This document shows positions 8,911 through 18,495 of a stretch of 64,000 nucleotides of DNA, piece by piece. Below the pieces are notes generated by a model. That model did not search any database and had not been told where the DNA came from. It saw nothing but the letters and a program-made list of their open reading frames with translations. A program made the position numbers and the translations under genes. The stretch's first letter is position 1. Each line of letters begins with the position of its first letter. The DNA comes from Bacillus mesophilus. Lineage in GTDB: Bacteria; Bacillota; Bacilli; Bacillales; SA4. The stretch lies in the NCBI RefSeq assembly GCF_011008845.1, contig NZ_JAAIWM010000002.1, positions 620,001-684,000 of the forward strand, written 5' to 3'.

Positions 8911-9055
8911 GTCATCACCTAGCTTTACTGTTTAGTTATGGAAGGAAGATACAACCATATCGTACCATCTCTTCCCTATTTCTACAATTTTTAATAAATG
9001 TGTTTTTTTACCACAATTTAGTATTTTCAAGCTTTTCCTTTTTTAATCATAAAAA

Positions 9056-9085
9056 AGAAGAAACGTTATACAATACGCTTCTCCT
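9056..9085 (-). terminator. Possible terminator after spoIIB
   Basis: An imperfect stem (AGAAGCGT against ACGTTTCT) is followed on the minus strand by TTCTTTTTTATG. It lies about 35 bases past the spoIIB stop. Confidence 0.5.
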
Positions 9086-9119
9086 CTTCTATATATGACC
9101 ACTATTCGACAAAAAACTT

Positions 9120-10217
9120 CTAGTTTCTCTGCTCAGAAATCCATTTTTGATATTCTTGAAGACTAGTTAACAATGCTTGTTGTGCACTCCAAAAATCAGC
9201 ATTTGAAGAAGAGCTATGATAAGCTTCCACAGCCTTATAAGATTCTAGAACCGTATTTACAAAGCTAGAGTCTGTTTCTTTTGAAGAAAGGTCAGTGTAG
9301 GTAGTCTTAATTTCATCCCAGCTCACACTTTCCGGGGTACTTGTAAACTTATTAGAGCTATATAATATGAGATGATTAAATAATTCCTCTGCCGGAACCA
9401 TAGCAGGATCACCCTCAGAAGTCACCTCTGGTATTGAGAATGCTTTTACATATGTATCCTGTCCTGCGGTTTCATATGGCGTCTTTATAGCTTTACCAGC
9501 CAAATCTGAAATACCAATACCCATGAATAAAAAATACTTTCCGTCCTGGTTGATAACGGTTCCTGCAAATCCATCTTCCTTAAGCCCATTAATTATAGGG
9601 GTCGCAGCATCCTCTGTTGAAAATACCCCGCCTTGAACTAAAAATACATTCAGAGCTGGAAGAGTAATAGCAGTCATGTTAGTTGGAGCATTATCAGGAT
9701 TCTTGTTAGCTCCTTCATCTTCAGAAGCACCCCCAGCTTCTGTTGGCTGATCCATTTCAAATGCTGGCTGAGCGAGGTCCTCTGTAAAAAGATGAAGCAC
9801 CACCATTCCAAATGAAGTTCCAATTACTAATGCTGAGAAAATTGCTAAAAATAGAGTTCTAAATGGAAAAGTAGATTTATTTCGCTTCTTCTGGATACTA
9901 GGAAAAGAAAGAGTACCAATAATAGGATTCGATTTCTTTTTTACTGGATCTGGTTTTACGAGTTTATCATATGGATGATCTTCAAACGGCTGAGGCTCAG
10001 GTAGAATCCACTCAAACTCTCTTTCCTCATTTGCTGCAGCAATTTCCTCTTCAGCGAGTTCAAACTCCTTGATAGGAGAAGGGGGCTCTTGTTCCTCAAG
10101 CTCCTGTTTAACTTCTTGTTGGGAGTTTGGGTTAATCTTTATTTGCTCGTCCGTTGTCGTTTCAGAAAACGACCGCTCTCTGCCATTAATCTTGATTAAA
10201 ATTTTAGGCTTGTCCAT
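9120..10217 (-). CDS. spoIIB: Stage II sporulation protein B (SpoIIB)
   Basis: SpoIIB is a bitopic membrane protein with a SPOR-type peptidoglycan-binding domain that helps septal wall thinning and engulfment in sporulating cells. The N-terminal 115 residues are acidic and cytoplasmic, beginning KILIKINGRE. A transmembrane helix lies near 122-145 (LFLAIFSALVIGTSFGMVVL). A SPOR-like segment (VFLVQGGVFSTEDAA) lies near 187-250. Length (365 aa) and position between comC and maf match B. subtilis. Overall similarity is low outside these regions, so the call depends partly on synteny. Confidence 0.88.
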   Translation of the reverse strand: MDKPKILIKINGRERSFSETTTDEQIKINPNSQQEVKQELEEQEPPSPIKEFELAEEEIAAANEEREFEWILPEPQPFEDHPYDKLVKPDPVKKKSNPIIGTLSFPSIQKKRNKSTFPFRTLFLAIFSALVIGTSFGMVVLHLFTEDLAQPAFEMDQPTEAGGASEDEGANKNPDNAPTNMTAITLPALNVFLVQGGVFSTEDAATPIINGLKEDGFAGTVINQDGKYFLFMGIGISDLAGKAIKTPYETAGQDTYVKAFSIPEVTSEGDPAMVPAEELFNHLILYSSNKFTSTPESVSWDEIKTTYTDLSSKETDSSFVNTVLESYKAVEAYHSSSSNADFWSAQQALLTSLQEYQKWISEQRN

Positions 10218-10289
10218 GCTACACCTCCTAATGTGTCGGAAATTCGGGAGTATACTTTTTCCAACTGTAACATAGGAGAAACAAAAAAT

Positions 10290-10312
10290 AACAAGACATT
10301 TGTCGTCTTGTT
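10290..10312 (-). terminator. Terminator after comC
   Basis: A stem AACAAGAC with its complement GTCTTGTT is followed on the minus strand by ATTTTTTGTTT. It lies between the comC stop and spoIIB. Confidence 0.82.
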
Positions 10313-10413
10313 ACGAAAGGTTTTCGTCAAATTTTTTAGTATTTTTCAATTAATGAGGATCGCGCCGTGATCCTGTTACGATATACAAGCTCCTTAATAT
10401 GTCATACTTGTCA

Positions 10414-11181
10414 TTAAACAAGGTAAAATACTTGAATATACAAAGAGATTATTTCATTGCCCCAAAAGTAGGTAATCAGACTACCGATAACGATGAATGG
10501 GCCAAACGGAAAAGGTTGCTGTCGTTTAATCCTACCTGTGATGAGCCCAAGCATCCCAACAATAGTGCCTATAAATGTTGACAAGAAGAAGGCGAGAAGA
10601 ACAAGCTCCCATCCAAGAACAAGACCAATCACCCCAAAGAGCTTCATGTCACCCCCACCCATACCACCTTTACTAATTAGTATAATAACAGCTAGTAACC
10701 CTAGCCCCGTTGCAGCACCAAGAAGTGAATTCCATAAGGGTGAGAGTGAATAATGATTAAAAAGGCTTTCTGTTAGAAATAGGATAGTGAAAAATGCAAC
10801 CACCTTATCGGGAATAACCATATAAGATAAATCTGATACGAGAATAATCATTAATAATGATATAAACGCCAATGCAACCCATAGCTCAAACTCCCATCCA
10901 ATTACAATAAAAGCTAATACAAATAGACTGCCAGTTAAAAACTCTACTATAGGATATATAAAGGAAATACGGCCTTTACAATGAAGACATTTTCCAGCAT
11001 TAAGGAGATAGGATAAAACAGGAATTAGTTGTAGAGGTGTTAGTGGAGTTTGACATAATGTACAAGAGGATCGTGGTGCAATTATTGACTTTTTTAGAGG
11101 AAGACGAAGACCTACGACGTTGTAAAAGGAACCTAGTACAGTTCCTAAAATAAAGATAACAAGATAGAATAGTATTGTCAT
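10414..11181 (-). CDS. comC: Type IV prepilin peptidase ComC
   Basis: ComC is the membrane aspartyl protease that cleaves and methylates competence pseudopilins (ComG proteins). The N-terminus matches the family (GSFYNVVGLRLP). Two CxxC pairs follow (CTLCQTP and CLHCKGR). The catalytic aspartates lie in DLSYMVIPDKV and GGGDMKLFG. About seven hydrophobic segments are present. The ATG at 11181 has a GGAGG 14 bases upstream, which is rather far. I could not find a convincing ComK box upstream. It lies between a GGDEF gene and spoIIB; in B. subtilis folC is the direct neighbour. Confidence 0.95.
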   Translation of the reverse strand: MTILFYLVIFILGTVLGSFYNVVGLRLPLKKSIIAPRSSCTLCQTPLTPLQLIPVLSYLLNAGKCLHCKGRISFIYPIVEFLTGSLFVLAFIVIGWEFELWVALAFISLLMIILVSDLSYMVIPDKVVAFFTILFLTESLFNHYSLSPLWNSLLGAATGLGLLAVIILISKGGMGGGDMKLFGVIGLVLGWELVLLAFFLSTFIGTIVGMLGLITGRIKRQQPFPFGPFIVIGSLITYFWGNEIISLYIQVFYLV

Positions 11182-11443
11182 TACTCTAATTCATACCTCC
11201 GAGTGCCGGGTAGTATGTTTAAATGAATAGAGAACCACATTTCTAACTCAGCACTTTGGGTACCATTCACTTTAGAATAATTATAACGATATAAATAAGC
11301 ATAAGAATTAAAGTTATCAATTTTTCTCATCAAATCAACCTTTCCATTTATTTAATTTTAATTAGTACAAACCTTTATAATTATACTATGGACAGAGAAG
11401 GGTTTGCCAGTTTGGTAGATTAATTACAGTACCTAAAGAGAAA

Positions 11444-11466
11444 AGAACCTATACATATAGGTTCTT
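11444..11466 (-). terminator. Terminator after the GGDEF gene
   Basis: A stem AGAACCTAT with its complement around a short loop is followed on the minus strand by TTTCTCTTT. It directly abuts the stop codon. Confidence 0.8.
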
Positions 11467-13188
11467 CTACTTCACATACTGCGCAACCTTATTTCGCCCT
11501 TGTTGTTTAGCTCCAGTGTACATAGCCCGGTCTGCATGACGTATTAGTGTCATAGGGTCATCCGCATCTTCAGGGGCAGTGGCTACTCCTATGCTTGCCG
11601 TGATTTTTACTTCTACTTCTTGATTTGTTTCAGCTAGATGATGGTTGATGATAAAAGGTTCACTTGAAATAGCTTGTCTGATTTGTTCCGCTACCTCATA
11701 GCTCGCAAACGGGTCGAACCCTGGTAGAAGAATGGCAAATTCTTCTCCACCATATCTGGCAACTGTCCCTTTGGAGCCTATACTCTTTTCTAATCTTCTT
11801 GCTAACTCAAACAATACCTCATTACCGGCCTGATGACCGTATGTGTCATTGATACCCTTGAAATGATCAATGTCCAATAGAATTAAGGATAAATCCATTG
11901 CTAGCTTGGAAGAGGTCAACCTAATAAATTCTTCCTCTAACTTATTCTCAAAATAGCGATAATTATATAGCTTTGTGAGTGCACAATGCTCACTAATCTT
12001 CTTAGCTTCTTCATAGTGCCTTGCATTTTCAATCGCAACAGCTAAATAGTTAGCCAGTATATCGACAATTGTTAAGTGAAAGCCTTCATATGCTCTCTTT
12101 TTGTTAGAAAGCAGAATAATGATTCCAACAATTTTTTGATTCCGTTTGATTGGGACACCAATTAAGCTTTCTGCCTGCTCGGGTGCATTTGCTAGTGCCA
12201 AATGATTCCATTCTTTACTCGTTTTGAATAGTACTGGTTTACTTGTTTGATAGATATACCCACTAATTCCTTTTTCTTGGTCAAAGGTATAACCGTTCCC
12301 CATTTTATCCTCACCAAGTTCGAAATAGCGAAGAACTTCAAACGAATAGTTTCTTTTTACGTCAATGATATAGGCATAATCCACCTGAAGTGTTTTTGTT
12401 AGTTTGGCTAAAAAAAGAGATAATACCTGGTCAACTTCCAGACGCTCCGTTAATTGATGTCCGATTTCACTTACTTTTTGAAGGTAAGAGTTTACTTGTT
12501 GACTAGAATGATATAGCTGAAGAATAATCGCGATGCTTAAGAATGGGATTCCAATATAGAAAGTACTTATAATTCCAATCTCAATATATAGCAGGTAAAG
12601 TACCACACCGACTGGAATAACTAGTAGGCTTGTCATTGCTTCCCATAGTAAATCCCTTGTGAAGAAATGATCATCCCGCTTGTATACAACTCTTCTTATT
12701 ATATGGATCAAAATATTATTCGCTAAAAAGGTTGATGCAATATATCCAACAATAGGAATAAAACTCGCTACCGAATTTAATTGAATGATACCATTTTGTC
12801 CACCAAGTGAATAATAAACAACTGCTCCAATAACTGAAACAATGAGAAACATTAATGAGTTCATGGGTAGTCTAAATAAGTTATTTCTTGTAACGTGTAC
12901 CTTTAGTAGTAAAACTAAAATGGCAATTTGGAAAAGAACCATCTCTACAAAAAGCCCAAACACTAGAAAAACAGCTAATGATACTCCATGAGTAAAGAAG
13001 ATGGGAGTATCATTGACAATGATTGGAAGTGTAGCCACAATACACATAAAAACTAAGAAAACAAATACATCAATTTCAAATCCTGAAATAGTAGGGGGAT
13101 ATTGCTGATAAATATACCAGCTAGCTGCAGGAAATATTAGTAACCATGCAATCCATATACCAATGCGAAATGGTCTTGTTACATCCAT
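11467..13188 (-). CDS. Membrane GAF-GGDEF protein, putative diguanylate cyclase, 573 aa
   Basis: The N-terminal 225 residues hold about six transmembrane helices, forming a membrane sensor module. A GAF domain covers about 240-390. A GGDEF domain covers about 400-573 with the active-site variant GGEEF at 480-484 in RYGGEEFAILLP, and DIDHFKGINDTYGH before it. GGEEF is compatible with diguanylate cyclase activity making cyclic di-GMP. No RxxD inhibitory site precedes the motif (SIGSKGTVARYGG), so product inhibition through the I-site is not expected. The start ATG has AAGGGGG just upstream. This gene is not between comC and folC in B. subtilis and is probably an independent unit with its own terminator. 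The sensed signal is unknown. Confidence 0.9.
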   Translation of the reverse strand: MDVTRPFRIGIWIAWLLIFPAASWYIYQQYPPTISGFEIDVFVFLVFMCIVATLPIIVNDTPIFFTHGVSLAVFLVFGLFVEMVLFQIAILVLLLKVHVTRNNLFRLPMNSLMFLIVSVIGAVVYYSLGGQNGIIQLNSVASFIPIVGYIASTFLANNILIHIIRRVVYKRDDHFFTRDLLWEAMTSLLVIPVGVVLYLLYIEIGIISTFYIGIPFLSIAIILQLYHSSQQVNSYLQKVSEIGHQLTERLEVDQVLSLFLAKLTKTLQVDYAYIIDVKRNYSFEVLRYFELGEDKMGNGYTFDQEKGISGYIYQTSKPVLFKTSKEWNHLALANAPEQAESLIGVPIKRNQKIVGIIILLSNKKRAYEGFHLTIVDILANYLAVAIENARHYEEAKKISEHCALTKLYNYRYFENKLEEEFIRLTSSKLAMDLSLILLDIDHFKGINDTYGHQAGNEVLFELARRLEKSIGSKGTVARYGGEEFAILLPGFDPFASYEVAEQIRQAISSEPFIINHHLAETNQEVEVKITASIGVATAPEDADDPMTLIRHADRAMYTGAKQQGRNKVAQYVK

Positions 13189-13267
13189 AATCCCCCTTCT
13201 TTCTACAATGTTTTATAAAATTCTACTCTTTATTTTATCAAATATTCAGATAGCTGTCATAATAAAT

Positions 13268-14578
13268 TTACATATTTTCCTTTTTATTTATTTCCTTAAG
13301 GTATTGTCTGACTTGGGAAATGAAATAAAGAGAACCTGTGATGACGATTACATGATCTATATTTGTTAGTTCTTCATCGATGGCTTCCTTAAAATCTTCC
13401 ACTGCTTTTGCTTTTTCTAACGGTTGCATAGAATAGAGCTTTTCTGCAGAGGTAGCCCTTGGAAAGTCAAACGAGGTATAAATAATACTTTCTGCTATTT
13501 CATCTAGTTGAGTGACCATCTCGTCGAGTGGTTTATCCTCCAATGCACTGAAAATCACGGTAATTGGCTGATTTACTAAATGTACATTGACAGTTTTGAC
13601 TAATTCTCTAATGCCTTCACGATTATGTGCTCCATCAATGATCACCGTTGGCTTGTCCTGTATTTTTTCAAATCTACCGATCCAATACATTTTCTCTAAA
13701 CCAGCTCGTATATGAACCTCATCAACCTGTACCGACAGATATGTATTCAAGTATTCTATTGCTTTCACTGCCAATGAGGCGTTTAAAACTTGATGGGAAC
13801 CTTTCATGGTAATAAATAAATCTTCGTACGTAGTACGCTCCGATTGATAAGTAAAGAACTCTCCTTCAGCAGTTGATTGACAATTCAAGACCGAAAATTC
13901 TCTATTTACTAGATAGAGTCTTGCCATTTTCTGATTTGCTGTTTTGGCAATGACTTCAATTGCTTCCTCTTGTTGTACTCCAGCAATGATAGGAACTCCA
14001 GACTTTATAATGCCTGCTTTTTCAAAAGAGATTTGCTCAATAGTGTCTCCTAGTATCGCCATATGATCAAGTCCTATTGTGGTAATAACCGATAAAACAG
14101 GGTGGATGATATTCGTCGAATCAAATCGTCCCCCAAGACCTACTTCATAAAGTACGAAATCCACAGGATTTAGCTTTCCAAAATAGTAAAATGACATGGC
14201 AGTGATCACTTCAAATTCGGTAGGAGATCCTAAGTCTGTTTGTTCTAATTCTTCTACCAATGGTTTAATTTGATTGGCCAACGTCACCATTTCTTCATTT
14301 GTGATGGGAACGCCATTAACACTAATTCTTTCGTTAAATTGCTCGATATAAGGGGAGGTGAACGTTCCGACCTGATAACCGGCCTCTTGTAAAACAGCTC
14401 TCATATAACTGACTGTAGAGCCTTTACCATTTGTACCACCAACATGGATGCTCTTAATATTTCGTTCCGGATGACCGAGCCTCTCCATCATCCATTCCAT
14501 TCTTCTAAGTCCAGGCTTGATTCCTAGTTTTAACCTGGAGTGAATCCAGTCTAATGCATCTGCGTATGAAGTAAACAT
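13268..14578 (-). CDS. folC: Folylpolyglutamate synthase / dihydrofolate synthase FolC
   Basis: FolC adds glutamates to folates with ATP in the cytoplasm. It is a Mur-ligase-family enzyme. The P-loop VGGTNGKGST lies at about 46-55, the TSPYIEQFNERI folate-loop motif follows, and the GLDHMAILGDT and DGAHN motifs of the ligase fold are present. The length (436 aa) fits the B. subtilis enzyme (about 430). The ATG at 14578 has GGAGG upstream. It follows valS in the Bacillus order, but a 366-bp gap with a hairpin repeat element and a terminator separates them here. Confidence 0.96.
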   Translation of the reverse strand: MFTSYADALDWIHSRLKLGIKPGLRRMEWMMERLGHPERNIKSIHVGGTNGKGSTVSYMRAVLQEAGYQVGTFTSPYIEQFNERISVNGVPITNEEMVTLANQIKPLVEELEQTDLGSPTEFEVITAMSFYYFGKLNPVDFVLYEVGLGGRFDSTNIIHPVLSVITTIGLDHMAILGDTIEQISFEKAGIIKSGVPIIAGVQQEEAIEVIAKTANQKMARLYLVNREFSVLNCQSTAEGEFFTYQSERTTYEDLFITMKGSHQVLNASLAVKAIEYLNTYLSVQVDEVHIRAGLEKMYWIGRFEKIQDKPTVIIDGAHNREGIRELVKTVNVHLVNQPITVIFSALEDKPLDEMVTQLDEIAESIIYTSFDFPRATSAEKLYSMQPLEKAKAVEDFKEAIDEELTNIDHVIVITGSLYFISQVRQYLKEINKKENM

Positions 14579-14654
14579 GTTGTGCCTCCGTTTTTTTATA
14601 AAATCTTAGAAAGTATAAGTTTTTTGGTGTGCTTGTTTCACTAGTTTGGAGTAA

Positions 14655-14899
14655 TCTAGCTCCAGCACCCAGCCAAGATGAAATTGCGACGATCTTTGCA
14701 ATTTCATCCTACCTCGAGGGAAAAAGGAAGTACACTTTTTCCTAGGTCAAATAACCCTTGAAGTATAAAAGGCAAGAGCACCCTTTTATTCTTCAAGGAA
14801 CATTTGCTTGTCGGAGGCCTGCACGATGCAGGTCAGGCAGGCGTTGCAACAGGACGTTGCGCACTTAGCCTGTCATCATTTGGGCCGCTTGCGCTTTTT
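14655..14899. repeat. Modular hairpin repeat (family B, copy 1)
   Basis: This non-coding element starts TCTAGCTCCAGCACCCAGCC and ends GGGCCGCTTGCGCTTTTT. It is built of successive hairpins: arms 14677-14687/14698-14708 (GATGAAATTGC), 14719-14727/14735-14742, 14756-14772/14782-14798, 14818-14832 and 14846-14860. Common blocks (CCTCGAGG, GGTCAAATAACCC, AAGAGCACCC, GGAACATTTGCTTGTCGG) are shared with the copy at 28192-28315. It fills the gap between valS and folC. Confidence 0.8.
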
Positions 14900-14914
14900 A
14901 TGCTAACTATAGAA

Positions 14915-14939
14915 AGTGGAGACGAATTTCGTCCCCACT
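14915..14939 (-). terminator. Terminator after valS
   Basis: An inverted repeat AGTGGNNACGAA with its complement is followed on the minus strand by TTTCTATAG. The T-run is short. It lies five bases past the valS stop. Confidence 0.65.
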
Positions 14940-14944
14940 AGATG

Positions 14945-17590
14945 TTAAAGCTGCTTTAGTTCTTCAATGCGTAATCGAACGGTATCGCGCTTTTCAATAT
15001 AATCCTTTTGCTTTTGGCGTTCTTCTTCAATGACTGATGCTGGAGCCTTTTTCACGAATCCTTCGTTACTTAACTTCTTTTCAACACGCTCTACCTCTTT
15101 TTCAAACTTATCGAGTTCTTTTTCTAAGCGTTTTACTTCTTCTTCAATATTAATAAGTCCTTCTAACGGTAGGGAAAGCTCTGCACCAGTTACAATGGCA
15201 GTCATTGCTTTTTCAGTGTTGTTAATGGTTGTACCGATGATTAGCTCACTAGGGTTACAGAATCGCTCTAAATAGGAACGATTTTTTTCTAGTGTGTTAC
15301 CTATCTTCTCATCCTTCGCTTTAATCTGAAGTCTGATTTGTTTGCTCATTGGTGTGTTCACTTCAGCTCTAATATTACGAACTGCACGGATGATATCTAC
15401 TAGCAGCTTCATTTCAGCAGCTGCACTCTCATCTGACAACTCTGGATTAACTGTTGGCCAGCTAGAAACAGTAATCGATTCACCTTGATGTGGCAATGCC
15501 TGCCAAATTTCTTCTGTAATAAATGGCATGAATGGATGAAGTAGTCTCATCGTTTGGTCTAACACATATGCCAAGATGGAGCGAGTCGTTAATTTTGCCT
15601 CTTCATCCTCACCGTATAAAGGAAGCTTCGCCATCTCAATATACCAGTCACAGAAATCATCCCAGATAAAGTTATAAAGAATACGACCTACTTCACCAAA
15701 CTCATATTTATCAACAAGCTTTGTTACTTCTTGGATTGTATGATTTAAGCGAGTTAAAATCCACTTGTCGGCTACTGATTTCTCACCAGATAAGTCAATC
15801 TCTTCAAACCTTAACCCATTCATATTCATTAAGGCAAAACGGGAAGCATTCCATATTTTATTTGCAAAATTCCAAGTTGCTTCTACCTTCTCCATGCTAA
15901 AACGCAAATCCTGACCTGGTGAGCTACCAGTGGATAGGAAGTAACGGAGTGAATCTGCCCCGAATTCTTCAATAACATCCATAGGGTCTACACCATTTCC
16001 AAGTGATTTACTCATTTTACGCCCATCAGCTGCACGAACTAATCCGTGAATTAATACATCATCAAATGGACGCTTTCCAGTGAACTCTAATCCTTGGAAA
16101 ATCATTCTTGAAACCCAGAAGAAGATAATATCATAACCAGTTACAAGTACATTTGTCGGATAATAACGTTTGAAATCAGCCTCTTCTTCGTTTGGCCAAC
16201 CCATCGTTGAAAATGGCCATAATGCTGAACTGAACCATGTATCTAGAACATCTTCATCCTGTTCCCAGTTTTCAGCATCCTTAGGCTCTTCTCGACCAAC
16301 ATACATTTCACCAGTCTCTCTATGATACCAAGCCGGGATTCTATGGCCCCACCAAAGCTGACGAGAAATACACCAGTCACGGATATTCTCCATCCATCGT
16401 AAATACGTACCCTCAAAACGCTCTGGAACGAAATTTACTTTGTCAGATGAAGATTGTAGTTCAACGGCTTTATTCGCAAGTGGCTGCATATCTACAAACC
16501 ACTGTGTAGATAAATATGGTTCAACTACTGCATCGCTACGCTCACTATGCCCAACTGAGTGTGTATGCTCTTCAATTTTGAATAAAACTCCTTGATCTTG
16601 AAGGTCCTTAACGATTTGCTTTCGGCACTCAAAGCGATCCAAGCCTTGATATTTGTCAGCGTTTTGATTCATTGTACCGTCTTCATTCATCACAAGAATG
16701 CGTTCTAAGTTATGTCGGTTCCCGATTTCAAAATCATTTGGATCATGTGCAGGCGTAATCTTTACAGCCCCAGAACCAAATTCCATGTCTACATAATCGT
16801 CACCAACAATAGGAATTTCACGGCCAACGATTGGTAATGTAACGGTCTTCCCAATCAGATGCTTGTAGCGCTCATCCTCTGGATGAACGGCAACTGCCGT
16901 ATCACCTAACATTGTTTCAGGTCTTGTTGTCGCTACTTCAATATGTCCAGATCCATCTGTTAAAGGATAAGACATATGATAGAAGCCACCTTGCACATCT
17001 TTATAAATAACCTCAATATCAGAAAGAGCTGTCTTTGTTGCAGGATCCCAGTTAATGATTCTCTCACCACGATAGATGAGTCCTTTTTCATATAAAGATA
17101 CAAATACCTCACGAACCGCTTTAGAGAGTCCCTCGTCCATTGTAAAGCGCTCACGAGAGTAATCTAACCCTAAACCTAGCTTTGACCATTGCTCTCTAAT
17201 ATGACCTGCATATTCCTCTTTCCACTTCCATGTTTCTTCAAGAAACTTTTCACGACCTAAATCATATCGAGATTTGCCTTCTTCACGTAGCTTTGCTTCA
17301 ACCTTCGCTTGGGTCGCAATTCCAGCATGATCCATTCCTGGTAGCCATAGAACATCATACCCCTGCATCCTTTTAATACGAGTCATAATATCTTGAAGGG
17401 TCGTATCCCATGCATGCCCTAAATGTAAGCGCCCAGTTACATTAGGCGGTGGAATAACGATCGTATATGGATCCTTCCCTGATTCAGGCTTTGCTTCAAA
17501 AAACTTACCCTTTAACCAATAATCATACCTGTTGGCTTCAACCGCCTTCGAATCGTATTTTGTTGATAACTTTTGTTCATTTGCTTCCAT
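14945..17590 (-). CDS. valS: Valyl-tRNA synthetase
   Basis: A class I aminoacyl-tRNA synthetase that charges tRNA-Val. HLGH (HIGH motif) is at 56-59, KMSKS lies in [11 protein letters not shown] near residue 525, and the editing (CP1) domain lies between them. A C-terminal coiled-coil arm ends the protein. I start at ATG 17590 (881 aa; B. subtilis has 880): it gives [13 protein letters not shown] and has GGAGG seven bases upstream. A GTG 18 bases earlier would lie upstream of its own ribosome binding site and is rejected. Expression is controlled by the T-box leader directly upstream. Confidence 0.98.
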   Translation of the reverse strand: MEANEQKLSTKYDSKAVEANRYDYWLKGKFFEAKPESGKDPYTIVIPPPNVTGRLHLGHAWDTTLQDIMTRIKRMQGYDVLWLPGMDHAGIATQAKVEAKLREEGKSRYDLGREKFLEETWKWKEEYAGHIREQWSKLGLGLDYSRERFTMDEGLSKAVREVFVSLYEKGLIYRGERIINWDPATKTALSDIEVIYKDVQGGFYHMSYPLTDGSGHIEVATTRPETMLGDTAVAVHPEDERYKHLIGKTVTLPIVGREIPIVGDDYVDMEFGSGAVKITPAHDPNDFEIGNRHNLERILVMNEDGTMNQNADKYQGLDRFECRKQIVKDLQDQGVLFKIEEHTHSVGHSERSDAVVEPYLSTQWFVDMQPLANKAVELQSSSDKVNFVPERFEGTYLRWMENIRDWCISRQLWWGHRIPAWYHRETGEMYVGREEPKDAENWEQDEDVLDTWFSSALWPFSTMGWPNEEEADFKRYYPTNVLVTGYDIIFFWVSRMIFQGLEFTGKRPFDDVLIHGLVRAADGRKMSKSLGNGVDPMDVIEEFGADSLRYFLSTGSSPGQDLRFSMEKVEATWNFANKIWNASRFALMNMNGLRFEEIDLSGEKSVADKWILTRLNHTIQEVTKLVDKYEFGEVGRILYNFIWDDFCDWYIEMAKLPLYGEDEEAKLTTRSILAYVLDQTMRLLHPFMPFITEEIWQALPHQGESITVSSWPTVNPELSDESAAAEMKLLVDIIRAVRNIRAEVNTPMSKQIRLQIKAKDEKIGNTLEKNRSYLERFCNPSELIIGTTINNTEKAMTAIVTGAELSLPLEGLINIEEEVKRLEKELDKFEKEVERVEKKLSNEGFVKKAPASVIEEERQKQKDYIEKRDTVRLRIEELKQL

Positions 17591-17644
17591 TCTGTTTTCC
17601 TCCTTCACCTAACTATTTAGGTATATAACCTGCTAAAAAACAAA

Positions 17645-17965
17645 AAGCCCCCTTCATCCAAATAAAAGGACGAAAGGAGCTGAATTTCGCGGTACCACCT
17701 TTTTTTGCAGAACTAATAGGACTTAATCCATCCTTTCATTCTACACACTCAAGGTCAGTTAACGGCTGAGAACCGGCTCTTCCTACTATGTTTCAAAAGA
17801 GCTGCTTAAGGGCGACATTCCAGTTTTGCTTTTCCTAAGAAGCCTCTCAGCAATGGATCAAAAAAATCATTTGTTCCAAATGGCTTCTCTCTCTGAAGGT
17901 GCTATTCTGTACTCTTCCCTATCTTTGCATTTTCAAGATTATGTTATGTGGTTAGTTTAATATAT
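17645..17965 (-). promoter_or_regulatory. T-box riboswitch leader of valS (valine)
   Basis: On the minus strand the T-box sequence GGTGGTACCGCG is at 17688-17699. A terminator hairpin follows, with arms CTCCTTTCGTCC and GGATGAAGGGGG, then CTTTTTGTTTTTT. The T-box can pair into the antiterminator when uncharged tRNA binds its free CCA end. The candidate specifier codon, in GGAATGTCGCCC (17814-17816), would be GTC for valine, as in B. subtilis valS. The specifier assignment is by eye and less certain than the T-box itself. Confidence 0.93.
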
Positions 17966-17970
17966 ATCAT

Positions 17971-17999
17971 AGTCTACGAAATTGATACTAAATCGTCAA
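17971..17999 (-). promoter_or_regulatory. Candidate sigma-A promoter of the valS leader
   Basis: TTGACG and TAGACT on the minus strand are 17 bases apart and would start transcription close to 17964, giving a leader of about 320 nt before the terminator. Confidence 0.6.
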
Positions 18000-18134
18000 T
18001 AAGTATTGCCATATTTTTTTAATAATATGCGTATAGTGTAATATATTCCTCTAAATCTCTGTGGTAAAACAACTCACCTTTTTTGTTTACATACATAGGT
18101 TAATAGTAGAATAGTTGAATGAGGAGGGCAATCG

Positions 18135-18326
18135 ATGAGACGACGTTATAACCCCTATGCGCTTCCCCCTTGGTTGAGGTATTGTCGTGGTGTAACTGTA
18201 CAAATAATTATTCCGCTCACTATTTTCCAAGGAGTACGAACGATTTTTTTACCAACAACATTTGATGTCATTCTACTTGCCATTTTAATTTTACTTTCAG
18301 TAAGCTTCCGACTCGAATGGTTATAA
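18135..18326 (+). CDS. Small hydrophobic protein, 63 aa, function unknown
   Basis: A plus-strand ORF with a strong ribosome binding site (GAGGAGGG seven bases before ATG). The product begins MRRRYNPYALPPW and has two likely membrane segments, about 22-38 (VTVQIIIPLTIFQGV) and 43-61 (DVILLAILILLSVSFRLEW). Basic residues at the start suggest an N-in topology. I do not recognise a named family. It sits divergently to valS, facing ysxE. The good ribosome binding site and clean membrane pattern argue that it is real. Confidence 0.72.
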   Translation: MRRRYNPYALPPWLRYCRGVTVQIIIPLTIFQGVRTIFLPTTFDVILLAILILLSVSFRLEWL

Positions 18327-18463
18327 TACATGTATAATTCGGCCCTATAAAACATATGTCATCAAACTGTACAAACCCTTTTCTTGCTGCCTTGCCTATG
18401 GAAGCAAGAAAAGATTAGAGTCAGACAAAATTTTTGCTGAATAATTCTCATAAAATATAAAAA

Positions 18464-18495
18464 AAGAATCCCTTATGAATTCATTTGGGATTCTT
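18464..18495 (-). terminator. Terminator overlapping the end of ysxE
   Basis: A stem AAGAATCCC with its complement is followed on the minus strand by seven T (TTTTTTTATATTTT). The upstream arm lies within the last codons of ysxE. Confidence 0.88.

Noticed and set aside
10356..10374. Hairpin AGGATC/GATCCT before comC's terminator as a second terminator
   Set aside because: It lacks a T-run on the minus strand and the better terminator is 45 bases further on.
11182..11400. ComK box upstream of comC
   Set aside because: I searched for AAAA-N5-TTTT pairs and found only loose AT-rich matches, which are uninformative in this composition.
14655..14899. CRISPR array
   Set aside because: The repeated hairpins differ in sequence and length, there are no equal-length spacers, and no cas genes are present.
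18377..18413. Inverted repeat CCTTTTCTTGCT/AGCAAGAAAAG as a terminator of the 63-aa gene
   Set aside because: The arms pair well, but no T-run follows on the plus strand, so termination is not supported; it may simply be a structured spacer.
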